A stretch of 64,000 bases of DNA from Biomphalaria glabrata (taxonomy: Eukaryota; Mollusca; Gastropoda; Planorbidae): contig NC_074719.1 in assembly GCF_947242115.1 (NCBI RefSeq), positions 2,858,283-2,922,282 of the forward strand, written 5' to 3'. Shown here one piece after another: positions 36,501 to 47,420 of the stretch. How positions within the stretch are numbered: the first letter of the stretch is position 1; the number at the start of each line of letters is the position of its first letter. A program made the position numbers and the translations under genes. The notes below the pieces were generated by a model, which worked only from the letters and a program-made list of their open reading frames with translations, was not told where the DNA came from and did no database searches.

Positions 36501-39500
36501 CCCATTCCTCCAGACCATTTTTCAATAAAGTTAATCACCTTTTACAGGCCAACTATTATTTTTTTAATTCTTTTAAAACTGTTTTAAATAGCTTGTAATT
36601 TTATTAATTAAAGAGCCTATAGTTCAGCAGCAAAAAGTTGGCTAGAAGAAGAAAAAGAAAATAGCTAATAAACCAGAAGAGTTCTTGTTTTAAAAATAGT
36701 TTTTACACATCAGAAGAGTTCTTGTTTCAAAATAGTTTTTACACATCAGAAGAGTTCTTGTTTTAAAAAAGTTTTTACACATCAGAAGAGTTCTTGTTTC
36801 AAAATAGTTTTTGCACATCAGAAGAGTTCTTGTTTTAAAATAGTTTTTACACATCAGAAGAGTTCTTGTTTCAAAATAGTTTTTGCACATCAGAAGAGTT
36901 CTTGTTTTAAAATAGTTTTTACACATCAGAAGAGTTCCTGTTTTAAAATAGTTTTTACACATCAGAACAGTTCTTATTTTAAAATAGTTTTACACATCAG
37001 AAGAGTTCCTGTTTTAAAATAGTTTTTACACAACAGAAGAGTTCCTGTTTCAAAATAGTTTTTGCACATCAGAAGAGTTCTTGTTTCAAAATAGTTTTTG
37101 CACATCAGAAGAGTTCTTGTTTCAAAATAGTTTTTACACATCAGAAGAGTTCCTGTTTTAAAATAGTTTTTACACAACAGAAGAGTTCCTGTTTCAAAAT
37201 AGTTTTTGCACATCAGAAGAGTTCTTGTTTCAAAATAGTTTTTACACATCAGAAGAGTTCTTGTTTCAAAATAGTTTTTACACATCAGAAGAGTTCTTGT
37301 TTCAAAATAGTTTTTACACATCAGAAAAGTTCTTGTTTCAAAATAGTTTTCACACATCAGAAGAGTTCTTGTTTTAAAATAGTTTTTACACATCAGCAGA
37401 GTTCCAGTTTTAAAATAGTTTTCACACATTAGAAGGTTTCTTGTTTTAAAATAGTTTTTATACATCAGAACAGTTCTTATTTTAAAATAGTTTTACACAT
37501 CAGAAGAGTTCCTGTTTTAAAATAGTTTTTACACAACAGAACAATTCTTTTCAACTTTCTCATTCAAATTTTTTTTATACTTGGTATTCAATTCAATCAA
37601 AACTCTGGTCCATTTCACTAGGTGTGAACACAGCAGATATACTGACAGCTTATATAGCAGCCATCAAGTCTCTGAGACTCTTAGAACCAGCTGGAGTAAT
37701 CCTTGAACTGGTTTGTGAACCTGTTGGCAGATATTTGAGGTAAGTCTTTGACTGTCAAGTTTCTTCTCAAAAATGGACTTTTTGTAGTATAAAAACCTTT
37801 ATTATTTGGTAAAGTTACGCTCATTTTTAAACCTAATTATTTTTTATTTTTATTTGTAATATTAAATATATTTTATAATAATTTTGTCAAATAATATGAT
37901 GTACAAAAATAATTTGAAAAGATGTTTGTGTGTTTGAATTCTAAAGTAGATTTTCACACCACACAATGACAAAGTGAGGTTCAAGTTCAAGACATCTATG
38001 AAAAATTGACATTGAAACTTGTTGTTTTAGTGTTAACTCATGAAAAAAACAACTACATTTTTCTCACGGCCATTTTGTTTACAAAGTTTTGCAAAGACAA
38101 AAGTGAATAGTGGGAAGCGTGGTCGAGAGGCTAAGTGCGCTTGAACTTGGCTTGTCTTGGCTACCTAGAAGGGGGTTTGAGGTTGACACCTGACTCAGAT
38201 TTGTGTTTACTGAGCGCCTAAAGGCAGCACGGAAAACCAACTCCTAGATACCCCCTCCCCCCCACTGGTCCAAAAATGAGATTGGACCAAAAGTGCTCTG
38301 AGCATGCTATAAGCATGAAAGTAGCGCTATATAAAAGCTATAATAATAATAGTCTGATTTCAGCTTTTTCATCCATTTCTTATTTTCACCTTTTAGTTTC
38401 ATATTTAACTACTTATATTTTTTAAAATGTTTATTTTCAATACTATTTTTACTTTGAAGGACTGTAGACAATTATTGAAAGTTATATTTTAGAAGATTAT
38501 TATTACAAAATTTCTATTCTATGCAAAATATTTTTCTTTTAATAGGAAATCTCTTATAGCTCATTTTGTAAAATATATTTTCTATTTATCACTTATTATC
38601 ACCAGCAGACATTTGGTTTGTCTGCATCAGACGTTGTAAAAATATTTTGGTCACATCTGGTTCTGCATGTTCGTGTGAAACATCGCACTCAGTAATATTT
38701 GGACATGGCTGTTATTAACTTATCTTATTACAACAGGTCAAGAGAAGACACTGTGCGCTGTATTGTGGCCAGCTTGACCGATGAAGGTCACAATGAACTC
38801 ATTAGCGAGCTGGTCAACACCAAACCAGTTGGGGAAGAGAACCAGCAAGAAGATGGCAACATGGTGGGCTGGGAGAGCTGGACACCGGACCCAGTAGATG
38901 CTGACCCATGTAAGTCTTTTGTTAAAGAATCATTACCATAAGAATACTGTATTTAATAATATTTATGATAGATCCACTATATGAAGCTTACATGATCCAT
39001 CACTTGTTGTTTTATATTTGAACTTTCTAATATGTCCAGCCACTGTGTCCAAAAATAGAAGATCGGCTGACATACTATCCACTCTGGTCAACATCTACGG
39101 CAGCAAGGAGCTATTTGTTAATGAGTACAGGGCCCTGCTCGCAGACCGTATTCTGATGCAGTACAACTATGATGTTGAGAGAGAGCTGCGGTATCTGGAA
39201 CTACTCAAGCTAAGGTTTGGTGAGGCACAGCTACATTTCTGCGAAGTCATGTTGAGAGATGTGACAGAGTCTCGACGTGTGAATGCCAGAATTCAAGATG
39301 CCAGGAAAAACACAGAAAAACATGAAGTTAGTTCTATGACATAGTTAAATTGTTTACTTGTGTCTAGATAGTCAATAGGAAAGATTACAAGATAAGCAAA
39401 TAGACATTCCTTTGACATGCCTTGAACCAGATCTGGTTCACCATAAGTTTCAACGTGATAAATTCATATGATCCGCATTTTTGGACATGTGGCGGAACCA

Positions 39501-42500
39501 CTCCCTAAAGTACATTCTGAAACACAAGAGAAAATTTAATTGCTTATTACTTGTTTTCTACAACTGTACGCAAAGCATTAATGTTTCCTGTTGTCAAAAA
39601 AATGTTTCCAATTTAAATCCTACAACAAACAGTTTTAAGACGTTTTGACCAAGCCACATTGCTGCATTGGCACGTAAAGAGTGACTGACACATTTTGTAT
39701 TTAAAGAATGCAAACGTTTAATGGATGTTATTGTCTGACTAAGGCCTTAAGCATGCCAGACAGTTCCAAAGAAGTGGCATTAGGTCCTAAAATTAAGGAG
39801 TGTTTTTTTGTGTGTGCTCATTTTTTAAAGTTAAAATATTTTTAAAATGAAGCTTTTAATGTGTAGCTTTTTAGGTGTGTATGTGGTTGTTTTTTTTGTC
39901 TGTTGGCATTTGTTTTTATTCATACTTTTATTGTTTTTGCTATGTATTATTTTGACATGTGTCAGGGTCAAAAGTTGTTGGATGAAGACTGACATCCCAT
40001 TGGTACATAAGAGCCTGAAGCTGTTGGACCAAATAACAACCGACCGTAGGGATGTCACCTTCATCTGGGTCCCCTCCCATGTTGGCATTGAGGGAAACGA
40101 AGCCGCAGACAGAGAAGCAAAGAGAGCCAGGAACCCAAATTCCCTACTCGGACCTGAGACAAAGTATTGCCTCTGCCACCTATCGAGAGTGGCACAACCA
40201 ATGGGAGGCTGAGACTCACAGTAAACTCAGGCAGATTGTGGCGGATGTCAGGTGGCGGCCCACATCTAAGGGTCTGACAAGGCGTGGTAGCACGATCATG
40301 TCCAGACTTAGGATTGGCCACACCTACATCACGCACTCTTTTGTACTGAAGAGAGAGGAGTCCCCACTTTGTGAGTACTGTGACTCTCGCCTCACCATGG
40401 AACATATCCTCGTTAATTGCCCCAGATACCAGGATGTCAGGGCGAAATATTTTAGAGCCACTAATTTAAAAACACTATTTGATAATGTCGACCCTTGGAA
40501 GGTACTGGGCTTTATCCGGGAAGTGGGGCTATCTACGAAGATATGATTTATGAATTTGTGAACATGCACTATTTACATTAGATTTTTACCAAATATTTAA
40601 ATTTTTACTACCTTTACTATTTTAACTTTGAATAGACCTTGATTTTAATGATATGATTGTATAGAATCTGGCCCTTGTTGTTTAGAGAGAGAGTAGTCCT
40701 TAAGGGACTGCAGGCACGACATGGCCTAAATTGTGCCGATGTGCCTCAAATCAAATGTTGTTGTTTTTTATACTTCTGTGAAGTTATCTCGCTCTTCAAA
40801 AAGTTCATTCACCTGTCTGGATCATTGAGATCAAGAAGTGATCTGTCAGCTTCTTACATTTCTCTGCGTCTAAAGGGCTCATCTTTTGCAAAGCCTAAGC
40901 ATTCATTCCCATCATTCCTTTGTCTGCTGCCCTTCCTTTTTCCTGGTACTGTTCCTAACCTGCAATTCTTCAAGCTTAGAAATGGAAATAAAATTCAAGT
41001 CATGAAGTTGAGAAGTTATTAGATATTACTTACAGGGACCACATCTCAAATGAGGGTGTTGACAATAAGATTGAAATTATCAGACTACTGATGGCAATGT
41101 CTTCGATTCTGAAGATTAAGGATGAATGCAATGTTTCTCATGACTTCCCAAACCCAGTTGTGACCTGCATGTTTTCTTCCATTTCGTGCAAAATCATTAT
41201 CAGCTGGTGGTCTATGTAAGTTTTCTTTCCGTCTTATGCACTCGTCTTCAATAATGGCTTTTCTTTGAGTCTCAAATGTTTGTACCGCAGTTTTTTTGAC
41301 AGGTCTCCAACTGTTTTTTACAGCGGCATCCTGCTGCCAGGTACTTTCCTCTATACTAGATAGGGCAAAATGGTGCATGAGTTGATATTTATAGCACTTA
41401 TGGGTGGGCATCTCTGTTAACTCAAACTCCGGTGGTTCAGTCATATCTTTGAGATTTAATTACTTGAATGAGAGCTATAGTTTACTAATTCAATTACATA
41501 GAAGAAAGGAGAAGGAATAATAACTAATGAAATGAAAATATGTTTGTGTTTTACTGCATTTAAGACAAGTCATTGTATCAACCTTGTTTTTGGTGACTGG
41601 ATGACGAAGGGTAAACTATTTGTTAGTTCTTTTGTTGAGCTTGTGAAATGAATGTTGAAAATGTGCACAGATGCCAGAATGAATGTAATAGCAAGAGACA
41701 TTGCGTCTATTTGTGAAATCCACATCCATCATTTAATGTTCCAGGATATAGAAATGAATGCCATGATCCTGTCTGCCCAATTCTGGCCAGCCTTCAGAGA
41801 TGAAAAGATCACACTTCCACTCGAGCTGCAACAACATCTGGATAAATATACCAAGGCTTTTGAAATGCAGAAACAAAACAGGACGTTGCTATGGAAACCA
41901 CATCTAGGTTGGTCATATATGCCGTTGTTTTGTACTCATCATTGTTATTTGCTTTTTTTTTTCTTCTTAATTTGTTTTGTTACTCTGACCAGCCCGACCT
42001 TAAATTTAAGTGCTTGAATCTTTTGAAAACCTTATACAAATGTGTTAAAAACCATTTATTCTTTGACAATAATGTTGTCTAATTATTATAGATCTTTTGT
42101 CTGGTAAAATTATTGGCATGAACCCCTAACTTTCTTGTCATTGGTTACCTTAGACAACCAAGGCTCATCTGGTAGTGCAGTGTTTCCTAAAGTGAGGTAC
42201 GTGCACCCCCAGGTGAAGGGGAAGAATTTAGAGGGGGTACGCGTTGCACCTCATAAACTATGCAGATTTAAAAAAAATAGCCAGTTATTATGTTCTGTTA
42301 ATAAATTAAAAATGGGGGGGGGGGGGGGGCGGTACTCAGCATTACAAAAATTATAAAAGGGGTACACATAGGTCAAAAGTTTGGGAAACACTGTGTTAGA
42401 ACATTTCTTCTTTTGGCTATTGGTTGAACTAAAAATGACTGTGATGTACTATTGACTACAATTTTTTATTTGCAGGTTTAATGAATATTGAAATTGAACT

Positions 42501-43974
42501 GAAGGAAGAAACATTAAACTTTTCTGTGTCTCCCGTCCAAGCGGCCATAATTATGAAGTTCCAAAACAAAAGTAATGTTTGAAATTTTCTTTTAACTGTC
42601 CATCTATGTCAGTGTCAAACTATTCAGTGTCAGTCTATGTCAAATCTATGTCAGTGTCAATCTAAATCAGTGTTAAACTATGTCATTGTCAGTCAGTCTC
42701 AAAGTATACCAATGTTAACTATGTTAGTGTTGGGTTAGTCCAGGGCTAGTCATTTCATATCTGATGAACAGTTAACAAAGTTTTTAGCATGAAGTATTCA
42801 TTTGTTCTATAGCTCTGAGTGATATCAGCTATTATTTCATTTATCTACTGTTCAATATCATTGTCTTTGTTAGTTGACTGCAAGGAATTGTCAGTGCGAC
42901 ATTAAACATTTTTATGTTTTGTTCAAATTTGACACAGTTAGATTTATTGAGAATATAGGCTTTTAAAAATATTATCTTGTTTAAATTTAGATCATTCATA
43001 AACTTTTCTTGTTCCAAAGTATTTAACCTCAGTAAAAATCAAACATTAAACTTGTTTGCTTTTCTAAATGTTAATAGTGTGTAGTGATGTTTTTGTCTGC
43101 TTGTGTATATCACATACATTCAAATATATAGTTAATATTTTCCCATAGCTTAAAAAAAAAACTTATCACTTAGAAGTTTATATTTCCCCATAACTTTTCT
43201 AATAACTCTAAATTTTAATAGTACTTAGTAAAGTTTTTGTTTCAGCTTGTGTTTATCAAATAGTTATATTGCCACTTAACTTGTAGAAAATTCTAACTCA
43301 AATTATACTTTTATATCAGCCAAGTGGAGTGTGGATGAGCTCAGTTCTGAATTAGAGATGACAGCATCTGTACTGCGACGCAAAATTGCATTTTGGCAAG
43401 GCCAAGGATTGCTCAGAGAGGTTCACCCCGATGTGTATCAACTGGTTGAGGAGAAGCGAGGTCGACCCAACGACTTAATCATGATTGACGAAGAGGAAAT
43501 AGAATCAGCCATGGCATCGGCTCAGCAGCAAAAAGAAGAGGAGATGCAGGTCAGTGCTACAAATCACGCATGCTATATTTAGAAGTTAGTGACATAGTTT
43601 TAGACCGCTGCTATGAATAGTTAAAAAGACTGAAAATTTGTTTGGACATTTTTCTGCCATCTTTCGCAACTTTGCAATCAAAATACTTAACTTTATTCTT
43701 GATGTTTAATACTTAACTTTATTCTTGGTGGTTTTTTTTAAATATTATTGTTTGTTTTGTTTTTTTCTAGGTTTTCTGGACTTATATTCAGGGAATGTTG
43801 GCCAATTTAGATTGTTTAACGTTAGAAAGAATACACTCAATGCTACGAATGTTTGCCATGGAGGAGCCAAGCTCTTCCGAAATAACACAACAGGAACTCA
43901 AAACTTTTCTTGATAACAAGGTCAAAGATCAAGTTTTGATATTCTCTGGCGGAGTTTATAGACTTAATAAGTAG
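27512..43974 (+). CDS. ANAPC2: Anaphase-promoting complex subunit 2, 14 coding exons
   Basis: Exons: 27512-27574, 30505-30733, 31407-32326, 32890-33007, 33204-33249, 33551-33683, 35863-36145, 37622-37739, 38737-38909, 39040-39326, 41745-41907, 42476-42571, 43320-43549, 43771-43974. Total 3063 nt, about 1020 residues (human 822). All junctions are GT-AG and phase-consistent. The N-terminus (NTLLEEWLIETIFQDLSKRV), cullin-repeat part (DYPDSKPAIQDLTACLEKTD), cullin homology core (YGSKELFVNEYRALLADRIL, LKLRFGEAQLHFCEVMLRD) and C-terminal winged-helix region (IESAMASAQQQKEEEM, FWTYIQGMLANLDCLTLERI) match ANAPC2. In the APC/C this subunit binds the RING subunit ANAPC11 and ubiquitinates cyclins and securin in the nucleus/cytosol. 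Exon 3 encodes a long insertion (residues ~126-395) not seen in human. Confidence 0.96.
27961..28194. mobile_element. 234-bp element with perfect 43-bp inverted repeats and tRNA-like core
   Basis: 27961-28003 and 28152-28194 are exact reverse complements over 43 bp, with outer ends TACATACATATA. The core on the minus strand is tRNA-like: TTAGTTTCGCTTGGTGCATT, then a B box ACAGGTTCGAGCCTC (near 28065-28080). TA at both outer ends would suit a Tc1/mariner-type target. It lies in ANAPC2 intron 1. It has no ORF. It could equally be a palindromic rearrangement of a SINE. Confidence 0.75.
28195..29459. other. ANAPC2 intron 1, unassigned part
   Basis: AT-rich with AGATCT/TCTAGA runs (28810-29080) and a (TA)n run at 29003-29025. 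A GGGCCCC-rich segment at 28625-28685 and AGGGCTGGATTTAG near 28987 look like decayed ends of a hAT-like element; a related end, AGTGCTGGATTTACC, is at 24309. Confidence 0.45.
29460..30250 (+). mobile_element. RTE-like LINE remnant in ANAPC2 intron 1
   Basis: Broken plus-strand translation includes GEKLICVNSFKYL...VSDEGTELELLVRIA, a methyl-rich middle and the C-terminal GKRRRGRQKTMEDQ, EGRMEEDSRQIICGAPTVQQ. It belongs to the same family as 54527-55220 (minus). Many stops; old copy. Confidence 0.75.
30870..31042 (+). mobile_element. SINE family 2, 3' part
   Basis: CAGCATGGAAAACCAACTCC, a poly-C run, then GATTGGACCAAAAGCGCTCT and GAGCATGCTATAAGCATGAA, ending in an ATAATAATAAT tail. It lies in ANAPC2 intron 2. 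Confidence 0.85.
31407..32326 (+). other. ANAPC2: ANAPC2 exon 3 with a long disordered insertion
   Basis: This 920-nt exon encodes residues 98-404. Only the first ~28 (VFKDYYLVSLLRLQWLQSLS) align with the human subunit; the helix resuming in exon 4 (VQLMIKSVLFYTFPQHFRNV) aligns with VHTMLRGVLFFSTPRTFQEM. Between them are about 270 residues rich in Ser/Thr, with an acidic run (EEEEEES) and several S/T-P sites (FTPVK, RSPIG, TTPVT, STPGE, QTPGN, CTPEE). There is no stop in 307 codons, so it is very probably coding. Confidence 0.85.
32559..32770 (+). mobile_element. SINE family 1 copy in ANAPC2 intron 3
   Basis: Sense copy with tRNA-like head (GTGGTTGTTGAGTGGTAAAG, GGTTCAAATCC) and the body up to GGGGAAAAGTGAACCAGCAG; truncated before the terminal core. 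Confidence 0.85.
33378..33430 (-). mobile_element. LINE/SINE 3'-end fragment
   Basis: An AAT repeat followed by CTTTATTGTCCGTACGGAAA, a terminal sequence also seen at 58408-58432 (GCTTTATTGATCCTTACGGA). It is in ANAPC2 intron 5. Confidence 0.5.
33752..34944 (+). repeat. 24-bp minisatellite with higher-order structure, ~50 copies
   Basis: The unit is GTGGCTCACAGTGTTTGTAT plus TGAA, in ANAPC2 intron 6. Variants (AATGACTCACAG, GTGTCTCACAG, TTTGCATT) recur in a fixed order. A truncated unit, TTTGTATGGCTCACAG, marks block starts near 34041, 34274, 34532 and 34719, so whole blocks of 187-258 bp were duplicated. The period is a multiple of three and lacks stops, which creates spurious ORFs on both strands (up to 347 codons). 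Confidence 0.97.
34950..35862. other. ANAPC2 intron 6, unassigned part
   Basis: AT-rich intronic DNA; nothing recognised except a short GGATATCTC repeat near 35178-35210. Confidence 0.5.
36675..37540 (-). repeat. 36-bp minisatellite, ~24 copies
   Basis: The unit is CAGAAGAGTTCTTGTTTCAA plus AATAGTTTTTACACAT, in ANAPC2 intron 7. Variants (TTTCAAAA/TTTTAAAA, TTGCACAT/TTACACAT, CAACAGAAG) form repeated super-blocks. Again the period is a multiple of three and an ORF crosses the array on the minus strand. Confidence 0.97.
38105..38350 (+). mobile_element. SINE family 2, full-length copy
   Basis: The head GGGAAGCGTGGTCGAGAGGC resembles a long-variable-arm tRNA (Ser/Leu type), with a decayed B box near GGTTTGAGGTTGACACC. 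The body is ACTGAGCGCCTAAAGGCAGC, GATACCCCC and GCATGCTATAAGCATGAAAG, followed by an ATAATAATAAT tail. It is in ANAPC2 intron 8. Confidence 0.9.
39327..39960. other. ANAPC2 intron 10, unassigned part
   Basis: No coding or repeat signal that I recognise between exon 10 and the LINE at 39961. Confidence 0.45.
39961..40760 (+). mobile_element. LINE 3' end with RNase H domain (I-like clade)
   Basis: A frame at 39961-40190 carries the RNase H motif VTFIWVPSHVGIEGNEAADR. A second, at 40052-40546 in another frame, gives SATYREWHNQWEAETHSKLR, a C-x2-C...H-x4-C zinc knuckle (CEYCDSRLTMEHILVNC) and the stop at 40544-40546. The 3' UTR ends CACGACATGGCCTAAATTGT GCCGATGTGCC. One frame change separates the two parts. 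The RNase H plus terminal CCHC-like knuckle fits the I/nimbus-like LINEs of snails (from memory). ANAPC2 intron 10. Confidence 0.8.
40775..41450 (-). mobile_element. RTE-like LINE 3' region, antisense
   Basis: Minus-strand frame 41444-41085 reads MHHFALSSIEESTWQQDAAV, then RKAIIEDECIRRKENLHRPP and GHNWVWEVMRNIAFILN. This is the C-terminal part of a LINE with a lost zinc knuckle. A short relative of its 3' end lies at 46155-46235. 40775-41000 has LINE-like sequence on both strands and is not resolved. Confidence 0.6.
42178..42393. mobile_element. hAT-type MITE in ANAPC2 intron 11
   Basis: The left end is CAGTGTTTCCTAAAGTGAGG; the right end, read on the minus strand, is CAGTGTTTCCCAAACTTTTG. 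CAGTG termini and this sequence are typical of hAT non-autonomous elements. Flanking 8-mers TGGTAGTG and TGTTAGAA match at five of eight positions, suggesting a decayed target duplication. A poly-G run sits at 42315-42329. Confidence 0.8.
42595..42735 (+). repeat. Degenerate CTATGTCAGTGTCAA repeats
   Basis: About nine imperfect copies of a 12-16 base unit lie in ANAPC2 intron 12. The rest of the intron to 43319 is AT-rich with nothing recognised. Confidence 0.7.
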
Positions 43975-44280
43975 ACACTCGCAGCATTATTTTTATAATA
44001 TATTGTGGCATTTGAATTATTGTTAATTGTACAAATGTTAAATTAAACCAATTGTATATAAAAAAACATCTTTAAGTTTGATTCATTCAGTACAGTGAAT
44101 CTTGTTGACAATACATATTAAAGGTACCCGTACTGAAGGGGAGGCTTGCATTATGTAATCTGATGCACAGGCTAAAGAAATGACAGTAATACATCTTTTA
44201 TCTGATAAAAAAAAAATGTTAAAAATATATTGAGCCAATGTGTAAACATTACTCTAATAAACATGAAAAACAATAAAAAC
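43975..44280 (+). other. ANAPC2: ANAPC2 3' UTR (probable)
   Basis: Follows the stop codon. AATAAA at 44256-44261 and again at 44272-44277 are candidate poly(A) signals. Confidence 0.55.
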
Positions 44281-44329
44281 TAAATATGTAAGCAGCTTAA
44301 CTATGACTCCTTCTGTCTCTTATAGACAT

Positions 44330-44673
44330 TAGATGGGCTCAGATGAATCACCGATTAAAGTTGTTTTGCTGGATACCCACCCAGGAGAAGAAAGATAGAT
44401 AAATCAGTTATTAATATATATGAGCGTTCTGTTGGCCTTCTGCAGTTGCAGAATGACTTTGGCTATTCTAAAAGATGAATGCCTCTGCAATATCTATGGT
44501 TCGAACTTTGTTGCCCATACAAAAGTCCCCCCTCTGAATGCAGCTGATGTGTCCAAAGGAATGGCAGGTATCCAATACAGTTTAGGACCAGCAGCATTGC
44601 AGGTTCTGCCAGGGTGTAGTACTGAGGCTGCCAAAGCTCATGACTTTTCCTCAAGGTCTATTACTCCTGACTG
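44330..44673 (-). mobile_element. LINE-associated 3' UTR-like repeat
   Basis: On the minus strand CACCCTGGCAGAACCTGCAA and the following 150 bases match the block at 50317-50470 (GCCCTGGCAGAATCTGCGAT; CTGCGTGGAGAGGGAGAACT). I read it as part of an abundant LINE 3' region; the family is not certain. Confidence 0.5.
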
Positions 44674-45250
44674 ACTTACTTACTTGACTTAATCCTGTGC
44701 ACTCCCAGGGAAGCATAGGGTCGCAACCACACCTCTCCACCGAACTCGGTTCTGAGCAGCTTTCTTCATCTGCTCCCATGTTATTCCAGTACCCTCAGCT
44801 TCACTGACGACTGACCTCTTCCAGGTTTGCTTGGGTCTGCCCACTTTCCTCTTTCCTTGTGGGTTCCAGCCAAGTGCCTGCCTTGCAACATTGGTAGCTG
44901 GTTTTCGCAGGGTGTGTCCTATCCAGCTCCATTTTCGTTTTGTGATGTCTTGGGCTATGGGCTTTTGTCTAGTTCTCTCCCACAAATCGATAGTAGTTAT
45001 CTTTTCTGGCCACCTAATTCCTAATATCCGGCGTAGGCATCTGTTAACAAAGGTCTGTAGCTTTTCCATATTTGTTTTAGTGACTCTCCAAGTTTCAGAA
45101 CCGTATAGAAGGACAGACTTAACGTTTGTATGTATTATAGATTCGTAACTACTCCTAACAGCTTTCCCATTTTTTGGTGTTGCTACACAGCAGCAGAGAT
45201 TGAGATAATAGAGTATTTCTTCTCTTGGGTGGGTATACAGCAAGGCTAAC
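44674..45250 (-). mobile_element. RTE-like LINE 3' end, second family
   Basis: The minus-strand frame 45243-44689 encodes KSVLLYGSETWRVTKTNMEK, IRWPEKITTIDLWERTRQKP and GRPKQTWKRSVVSEAEGTGI. It ends with a stop and an (AAGT)n tail at 44674-44690. It is closely similar to 3488-3997 and the better preserved of the two. Confidence 0.9.
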
Positions 45251-46473
45251 CACTCCTCCTGTCTAAAGCCTACTGGTTTAGATGCCAGTTGCTTGCCCTT
45301 GTCTCTTCTCCTGTCAATGATATTAAGTTGTATGAGCTGACTTTTTAAAAAAGTACTATAAAAAAATGATAATTTATTTTGAAAAGTGTACTTAGGGAAA
45401 AAAAAATGTTGCTATTATTGTAGTGTGTCCAATTAGGACTTGAAAATCAAATACCATAATAAATGTCTTGGTCATTGCAGCAGCACAGCCACTTAAAATT
45501 GCTACCTACGAAAATTGCCAAGACATGGTAGACATGTTATACAAAAACAGTAATAATAATAATATGGAAGTGATAAAAAAACAAAACAATAAATGTTCAC
45601 ACTATGAATAAATATGAATTTTGTTTAAAAAAAATAAATTTGAAATTCATTGTTTGTATTGGTTGGTTATGGTCTTAAAATTATAAATTTTAAATAGATC
45701 TAATTCTGATTACCTATATTAAATGGTCTAATGCATCTACTGTAATCAAATTCATTATCTAACAGCTTAATTCTCCACTGATCAATTATTAGAACAAAAT
45801 TAGTGAGACGGGTGGTGGTGAGTACATGGAAATGAGAACTCTGCTTCAGGGGTACTTGAGAGATAAATCTTTGAGAATAAATGAGGTACTGGAAAATATT
45901 TCAAAACAGAACATTGACAGGAAAAAAAAATACATAACAAATATCTTTTTATTCATAACCTACTTATTTGTGTGAAAACATTTAGTTGTGCGGTTCCCTA
46001 ATATTTTTTTAGGCGATTGTGTTGTTTCTTTTTGGTGGGGAGGAGGATTTGAGCACAACAAGCTAATCCCTACAAGCCTAGTGGTTCAACCCTTTTAAAT
46101 ATAGCGAAAAAAACATTTTTGGTAAACCAATAATAGCTAGCAGGCTTCCAGCAAATGTAATGGCAATGTACTGAAGATTAAGGATGATTGTGGTGTTTCA
46201 CATGATACGCAGACCCAGTTGTGACCTGCTTATTTTTCCACATCTAATTATATATATAAATTATATTATGTTTCATTTTTTTTTTTTTGCTGTTGGCCCA
46301 CATATATCTACATACACCATAAAGTACTAGGCAGTGCTGAAATTACTTATAGGCAACACAAGCCACCATTAAAGCTTTCAGAGATATTTTCAATCAAGCA
46401 AGGGAAAACATTGCCTGAATTTGTTAACAAAATGAGTGTATACTGGAGGAGAGTTGGGTTTCTAAGGAGCCAA
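45251..46473. other. Unassigned intergenic sequence
   Basis: AT-rich, between ANAPC2 and the ARM-like gene. 46155-46235 repeats LINE 3' sequence seen at 41095-41170 (CTGAAGATTAAGGATGA, CCCAGTTGTGACCTGC). Nothing else recognised. Confidence 0.5.
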
Positions 46474-46649
46474 TCTCTATAATATATATAATTCTCTTTG
46501 GCTACTATCACTATTCACTTCCGAGAACGTCCGCATGACCCTCCTCGAGTTTACAATCCGGGTAAACGTCTCTCCATACCCCTGCTATTTAGCGGTCTTT
46601 GGATCATGGCCATTACGACGCGGCGTATGCTACGCCTCGGGTCGACTAG
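46474..46649 (+). mobile_element. 176-bp non-autonomous Helitron-like element
   Basis: It begins TCTCTATAATATATATAATT after an A and ends in CTAG (46646-46649) before a T, the A/T insertion rule of Helitrons. A perfect stem GGCGTA-TGC-TACGCC (46622-46636) lies 9 bases before CTAG, where Helitron 3' hairpins sit. The interior is GC-rich compared with its flanks. No ORF. Confidence 0.8.
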
Positions 46650-47420
46650 TTATCTTTAAACTGTATATGTCAATCTAACTCAAATCCTGACATAAATCTT
46701 AAAATCTTTTAAGAAATGTTTTAAAAATGGTATAATTAAATGGGTAAAATAAGCAAATCTAAATTAAAAAATCAAATTATATAGGTTCGTTTTCAGGAAA
46801 CTAATGTTTCACGTAAACTTTGCAGGGTACAAAATATGGTAAAATTGAATTTCCAAAGAGTTTAAAAATCTAAATCGGCAAATCTGACCAGATTTTACAA
46901 ATCTGGGAAAGATGAGTCGCGGTTGGGGGGGGGGGGGGTTTAAAAAAATATTGCTGTTCTTTTTGCTCAGTTAACTGATTATCTGCTCTTGTGACTCTTG
47001 ACTAAATCTAGATCTAAGACTAAGTTCTGAAAATTAATTAAATGCTTTAGTTAGATTTCGTTTATTAGTTTCTCTCTAGATCTAGATATAAAAATCTTAA
47101 TTTGTTTTGTCTAAATTTAGCTCAAATTAATGTTTGTTTTGTAACAATTTTTACGTAAACATTTTGAGAATATTCCATATTCACCATATAGACTAGATCT
47201 AAGTCAGTTGTATAGGTCGGTGATCAGATAGTGGATACGATGTAAACAAAAAATTAAGATGGAGGTGAACGTTGTGGCGTAATATACGAAATTATTTATT
47301 GGTGTGATATATTATGATAAAGATCTAGTTATTGCCTAAAAGAATTGTAAACAATTTAATCGAGATCTCTAGATCTAGATTGCCTAAAATTAAACAATAA
47401 ATTGTGTCTTTTGACATACC
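46650..47420 (+). promoter_or_regulatory. Upstream region of the ARM-like gene
   Basis: AT-rich, with TCTAGATC/AGATCT runs at 46995-47380 that resemble those at the STX6/ANAPC2 promoter. A poly-G run at 46924-46939. GATGGAGGTGAACGTTGTGG (47258-47277) could be near the transcription start. No TATA box is convincing. Confidence 0.4.

Noticed and set aside
36690-37465. Minus-strand ORFs of KNYFETRTLLMC repeats
   Set aside because: Read-through of the 36-bp minisatellite in ANAPC2 intron 7.
33752-37540. CRISPR-like arrays
   Set aside because: Repeats are contiguous with no unique spacers, and the context is animal introns.
41652-41744. Upstream extension of ANAPC2 exon 11
   Set aside because: The frame is open, but the extra residues do not align with ANAPC2, and TTCCAG at 41739-41744 gives an acceptor in the right phase next to the conserved DIEMNAMILSAQFWP.
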